Assembly: GCF_004664715.2 (NCBI RefSeq)
Contig: NC_051071.1
Coordinates: 34,994,030 to 35,058,029 of the forward strand
Direction of reading: 5' to 3'
Length of the DNA: 64,000 nt
Source: Peromyscus leucopus
Lineage: Eukaryota > Chordata > Mammalia > Rodentia > Cricetidae
Both the position numbers and the translations under genes were made by a program. Positions 58,854 to 64,000 of the stretch are shown here, in pieces. The notes beneath the pieces were generated by a model. The model was not told the origin of the DNA. It made no database searches and saw nothing but the letters and a program-made list of their open reading frames with translations. Every line of letters begins with the position of its first letter. Within the stretch, counting starts at the first letter, position 1.

Positions 58854-61800
58854 TGGTGTAGGCACTAATCTCAGAATCATCTGGCTCTGATATTTCGACA
58901 AATTTACTCAACATCTAGGGGGACAAAGAGGATAGTTTTTCCTAGTTGCCTTCTAACAAGCACCCAATATAACACAAATTAAAAGCATTTCAAAAGGACC
59001 TTGTCTAGTTACAGAGTGATGTGTGTTCATTTGAAGAAGAATAGGAAAGGACCACTTAATGAAATAGCAATTGCAATGTTAGTACTAGTTATCCTTGTTT
59101 GGTTTTGTCTTTCCTACAGAAGAGTTTTCTGTGCTGTATGTTTTACCAAAAGAAAAATCATACTAAGTTTTCTCTACCTTTAAATTTATTATTCCATATC
59201 TCCAGAATAGATTTATTTCTATATCTCTAGAATGTGTCTCCATTCAATGAAACCTTACTCTTACCATATATTTTGTTAACAAGGCAAACACTCATCATAA
59301 GTAGCAAACTTTCAAAATCATAAATATTGAAACTTAGCTTGCATAATTATTTATTTAGAAATGATTCTTTTCTTTCATGTTCCGGGGGTTATGTGTGCAT
59401 GGTCAAATGTTCACTAGCCTCTTTAGATTCCATATGCTAGATTTCCTTTTCCCATTTATGTGATTATAAAAAATAAACATTGGTAAGCTCATGTAGGTTA
59501 CAAATTTAACAAAGACAAACTAGTATAGATCTTATTCTTCTCTCAATAACATTTAAATTTTTTTAGCAAAAAAAATTAGCTTGAAATAATGTCCCTACCC
59601 CACTATTTTTGCTTTAATTTCAATCAAGTATCTTGGACATGACAATTTCTAATTGAGTGAAAATGATGCTCAGGGCAGAGAAAAGCAGCTGTGATAGAGC
59701 CAGTTTGGGTATATATGGTTTGCTTCATGATCATGTCATAGATTTCAGAGTACTTGGCTTGGAAGAACTAGTGGCAGTAAACCCTGTACATCAATGTACT
59801 ACTATCATTTGTCTTCTCATATTTTTCTCACGCTGCTCCTCTTTAGAAAAGCTTGTGCTTTCTGGGCTTCTGTACTATTTTTCATCTGTAGAATAGCATA
59901 TTAATAATACCTATTCTTAAAGGTATTGTGAGGTTTAGGTGGAAAAATATGCGGGGAGTATGCAATTGTAGCACTTGGCTAATGAATATTAATAGTCAAA
60001 CAATAAATTCTAAGAATCAGAAGACCACCTGCATGACTTGAGCCTTGTGAATATGAGGGAAGGAGGAAGGGAGGTGGTACAATACAGGATTCGGTTAGGG
60101 GTTAGTTCATTCAGAGTTCTGTGGTGAGGACACTTTGGATTCTAATGAATCAAAGAAATTGTTAAAGTTCCTGAAGAGTTTGTAGTACACATGCAACATT
60201 AACTTATACTTTAGAAAAAATCAGTGTGTTTTGTGATGAGATTAGTATATGGGGGTTAAGAGTAGATTCTAGCAGTGCCCGGGTGTTAGGTGATGATGAG
60301 ACCCAGAATGCCAGCTGTAATGATGGTGAGACATAGAGGTAGGAGTGAAAAGATTTGCTAAGAAATTTTAAAAAGTCAAAAAGAAGAGTTAAAGATTCTC
60401 CTTGCTCAAGCCAGTGAGTAATTAGAAAGGACAATGGACCAACTGAAGGGCATGGGGATGCTCTTGTCACTGGTCTTGCTGAGGTTTACAGAGTGTTGAA
60501 TGTTTATCAAATATGTAAGAAAGGGTACTAAGAAGGTACCATGTCAAATGCTCAGATAGTAGCTCAGAACTCATGACTCACGTTTAAGAAGCATGGGAAT
60601 TCAGATTTTACCTAATGCCCTAGAGCTAAAAATAATCCTTAAGATAAAAATGCCAAGAAGAACTTGCCCCTCATTGAATACCTGAACATTGGAGCTGAAT
60701 AAGGGAGAGCTTTGAGTCTGGCTGAAGACTGGGAGTTAGAGCCCCAGACCTTAGATGCTTACTGCACCCTGAGACTTACACTCAGCATGATGCTTTGACA
60801 CTGACTATGTCCCTGTTCTTGGCACAAACTCAAGAGGGAAACTATACCCTTTCATTGTTCTTTGGGCTTCAAGAGTGTGTCATGAATAAATGATTTTGTC
60901 ATGAATATATCAAGGAACAAGTAGTCAATCCAAACTGAACTATATGAGTAAAATAACAAAGTAAAGTCTGTTTCACATGACATGAGATTTGTGTCAAGGA
61001 TGTCCTAATTCTACACCCCGACAATATAAGCCTACTTCTTTGACTAATGGTGTGAAAGTGTACTTCCATCACTTTCTCATGCTCAGGGATTTCTGGCATT
61101 TGTCTCATTTGCCAGTTTGGGGAGGTGATCTCTATGAAGACTGATGCAAAACCTACTGTGTTATTGACTCACCTTGGAGAGTAATCTTTAAAAATAGACA
61201 TCAATGCATGCTAGTGAGTTAAGAACGCATCTCTCTTGCCTGGGGTCACGAACCTGACACAATTAGCACAGTGAAATCTGCCACACATCTAATCAGAGGT
61301 AGTTAATTTGATTTTCTAAAATTAAGCAGAGTGTCAGTTTATCATTAGTCTTGAGAATTATTGCATTCTGAACACCCCAAAAGGAATTTATTGGATGTGA
61401 ATCATAACAACCTACAAATGTATTGATGATAATGAGCATCTGAATGTTCTTTAAGAAAAAAAAAACGTGCCTGACATGCATGCATGAATGGTAACTCATG
61501 ATGGCCAGAAATTTTAAAATTTATGATCATTACAACATGAAAAAATAATTATGAATAATAAAAATCTGTTACAATAATTAGCTGTAATGAATGCTCATGG
61601 TGAGCTAAATGAACTGGAACAATTTAGGGCAATAGAACATAATTTGCATTTTGTGTTATGCCAGATCATTTAATCATTACAAGAAAAAAGAGGGAAGAGG
61701 ATAAGAAAGACAGAGGGACAACAGGGGAACTGTTGAGAAAGGAACATCAATTGTTAGACTTTTTATCTTCCTATCTTGTAAAAGAAGCACAAATGCTGTG

Positions 61801-62881
61801 TATTACTGCCTTTTCAAAAGTGCATTCTAACTTTTTCAAGGGCAGTATAGTGTAAAACAATCAAAATTATCAATACAGAAAATGCTCAAATCAGACACAC
61901 TTGAATACAAAGCTGTACATATTTACTTACAATTTACATAATCTAGGCAACGTCCTTATAACTGACAAAAGTTTCCAGGCCATCTGTAAACTAGGATACT
62001 GATGGGTACGACCTAAATCTTTGATGGGAGCAAACAGGTAGTATTAAGGTGATGCTTGGCAAATACTTATTATGCACCTGCCATCCACATTAGTATTTTC
62101 ATGGGAACAGAAACAATTAGTCCTGACATTCCTAATCCCAAAATGTTATAGCTATCACTTTTGCAGATTATAAAACATACACATAAGGTATTCAGTTATG
62201 AGTGAAGTAATGAAATTCAGAGTCCAAGTGGCCATTGCCACTCTAAGCAGCCTCTCTCCGGGAGCATTAGCACAGTGGTCAAGCCATAGAGGTCACATTT
62301 GCAAGCTAGACTGTGCACCATTGCATATGTGAACGAATCTTGTTCTAATTAAGTCAAAACTGCAGGCAGTCTATTAGAAAGCATTTGGAAATAGCTTTCC
62401 CATCCCCACATTACTGGTCCTATCTGGTGCTTTATGTTTCGATGGCTCCTACAAAGTGACTATCTCAGATGGGGGCAACATGCAGCTTTGGTTGACTGTC
62501 ACCCTCAGTTTTAAGAGGGGTGTTCTTTGTGATACTGAGTAAGATTGAAGGACTGTCATTCACCAACTCATCCTAGGCTCCTGGGCTGACCCCAACTCCA
62601 CTATGTACTGCAGGGATGCCTTTGACTTAACTGATTGATGCTGATCTGGTACTTGGCTTGGGCCATTCAGAGTAGTGAGAAGTACAGAAGGTCTAGACTA
62701 GCAAAGCAGGAAGTCATCAGACCTAATTTCCCCAACTTTCAAGGTTTCCTTGGATTCTGCTTGCAAATAAAGTTCTACATACACCTACAATCTATCTGTT
62801 CTGAGTGTAGGGAGAGCCATCTACTGCACTCCTAGTTTTTAAATGGAAACATTGAAGTGGAACACTGTTTTCATAGTCCTA
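58854..62881. other. Unique intergenic sequence
   Basis: 4 kb without a gene. 61,280-61,660 is non-repetitive, AT-rich and dense in TAAT/ATTA and octamer-like ATTTGCAT motifs, resembling a conserved non-coding element; conservation is untested. Confidence 0.45.
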
Positions 62882-62887
62882 TATAGT

Positions 62888-63202
62888 TGTGGTGATATTT
62901 TAATTGTGCTGAAATGTGATTTTATTTGTATGTTAATAAATAAAGTTTGCCTAGAGATCAGAGGTCATTAGCAAGCCAGGAATAGAAGTCAGGTGGTGGT
63001 AACCCATGCCCTTAATCATATTACATGGCAGGCAGAGCTTCAAGAACACAGTGTGGAAACCCAGTCTTTAACCCCAGTACTAACCATAGACATCAGGAGG
63101 TCTGTATAGACAGGCAGTGATGAGGAAGTCATGTGGCTGGGCTTAGAGCCAATGAGAAGGCAAAACAGGAAAGCAGTAAAACACAAGACACATAGGAAGA
63201 AG

Positions 63203-63263
<61 letters not shown>

Positions 63264-63396
63264 GGGAAGGATGACAGAGAGTGGTAAGCTAAAGGCAGTC
63301 TTTGCTCTTTGCTAGTGCTCTGATCTCTTGGGCTTTTAACTCTGTATTTGGCTTTGTGTTTCTTATTTAATAAGACTGTTTAGAATTTTGTCTATA
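62888..63396 (+). mobile_element. Solo LTR, family B
   Basis: 509 bp from TGTGGTGATATTTTAATTG to AGAATTTTGTCTATA, flanked by a perfect 6-bp duplication TATAGT (62882-62887 and 63397-63402). GTATGTTAATAAATAAAGTT contains a polyadenylation signal, unusually close to the 5' end, followed by a SINE-like interior. A (CT)n run lies inside. Confidence 0.92.
63203..63261. repeat. (CT)n microsatellite inside the LTR
   Basis: About 29 CT units, absent from the family B copies at 21654 and 44547, so expanded after insertion. Confidence 0.95.
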
Positions 63397-63402
63397 TATA
63401 GT

Positions 63403-64000
63403 ATGTCATAGGCTATGTAAAATAAACTTTGCCTTGAAGTGTTCATATATGGTAGGAAATTCATCCTGGTTTACAGTGAGTAACAGTAGGCAGAGCTGGG
63501 AACTGTCCAAATTCAGACAGGTTGATCTTTTTCATTGTATTGGACCGTAAAATAATTTAAACCCTAAACAGAATAAACACAAGGTAAGTATCCTCATTCT
63601 ATAGGTGTTCCTTTTTCCTCGATGAATCTTCTTCTTCATTAAAAACAAATGCAATAATTAGGATTCCAGCCCCAGCCATATCCTATCCCTGCAGCATGGC
63701 TCCCCACCCCCACATGCAAGTACCCCTGAGTTCCCACTGGCAGCTTCTGTTTGTTCTCTGGTGTTCTGATTGCCAGAGGCTATTCAATGTCTATGCATAG
63801 CTGGGAATTCATTTTCCACTTCCTTATCTCTAGAGGTCTTCCACTTTCTCCTTCTGGACTTCTCCTAGACAAAATGGCTGGTTTTCATTCCTGGCTTCTT
63901 CCCCTTTGAAGATATGCCTCATCCACTGGTAAAACAAATGTCTCCAAGCTGAAGAGAGATGTACAGGAATCTGCTTCTGGAGAAAAGAAAGCACAGAAAG
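63403..64000. other. Unique intergenic sequence to the window end
   Basis: No gene or recognised repeat; 63,660-63,960 is relatively C/T-rich. Confidence 0.45.

Overview
The window looks like a gene-poor stretch of a muroid rodent nuclear genome, most likely a cricetid (hamster, vole or deer mouse group); I cannot name the species. The evidence is the repeat content: tRNA/7SL-derived rodent SINEs (B1, B2/B3-like, B4/ID), Lx-type LINE-1 3' ends with a G-rich 3' UTR, many short class II-like solo LTRs, and long (GT)n, (GA)n and (CT)n microsatellites. I found no intact protein-coding gene, no convincing exon, no tRNA or rRNA and no CRISPR array. Nearly all open frames are chance frames, microsatellite translations or remnants of repeats.

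Layout. 1-23 kb is mostly unique AT-rich DNA with scattered B1/B4/B3 SINEs, an Lx-type LINE-1 3' end (about 7.57-8.17 kb), an LTR-like repeat (15.3-15.7 kb) and a solo LTR (21.65-22.10 kb). It also holds an unexplained 105-bp inverted duplication at 11.2 and 12.9 kb, with a hairpin between its arms. 23.4-31.1 kb is a LINE-1-dominated block: an eroded old LINE-1, an LTR nested inside a B1, a LINE-1 3' UTR and a 3' ORF2 fragment. 32.6-45.3 kb has more LINE-1 3' ends and a cluster of one solo-LTR family, several copies with recognisable 6-bp target duplications, and one LTR interrupted by a second LTR family. 45-54 kb is largely unique sequence.

The most notable region is 54.4-57.1 kb. On the minus strand it reads: a B1-like fragment, an intronless fragment of TGFBR1 (TGF-beta type I receptor, ALK5) in which exon 1 is joined in frame to exon 4 and continues into exon 6, a (CA)n tract, an endogenous-retrovirus-like 3' internal region, a polypurine tract and a 415-bp LTR. 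The LTR has unusually long inverted ends. The whole 2.2-kb unit is bounded by imperfect 28/29-bp direct repeats. This could be host-gene capture by a retroelement, or a retrocopy lying beside an ERV remnant; copies elsewhere in the genome would decide.

57-64 kb is mainly unique sequence with a tandem duplication (57.7 kb), a long near-perfect hairpin (58.7 kb) and one more solo LTR with a perfect target duplication (62.9-63.4 kb). No set of genes here works together; the biology visible is transposition, nested insertion and local rearrangement. All family names come from pattern recognition without a database search.
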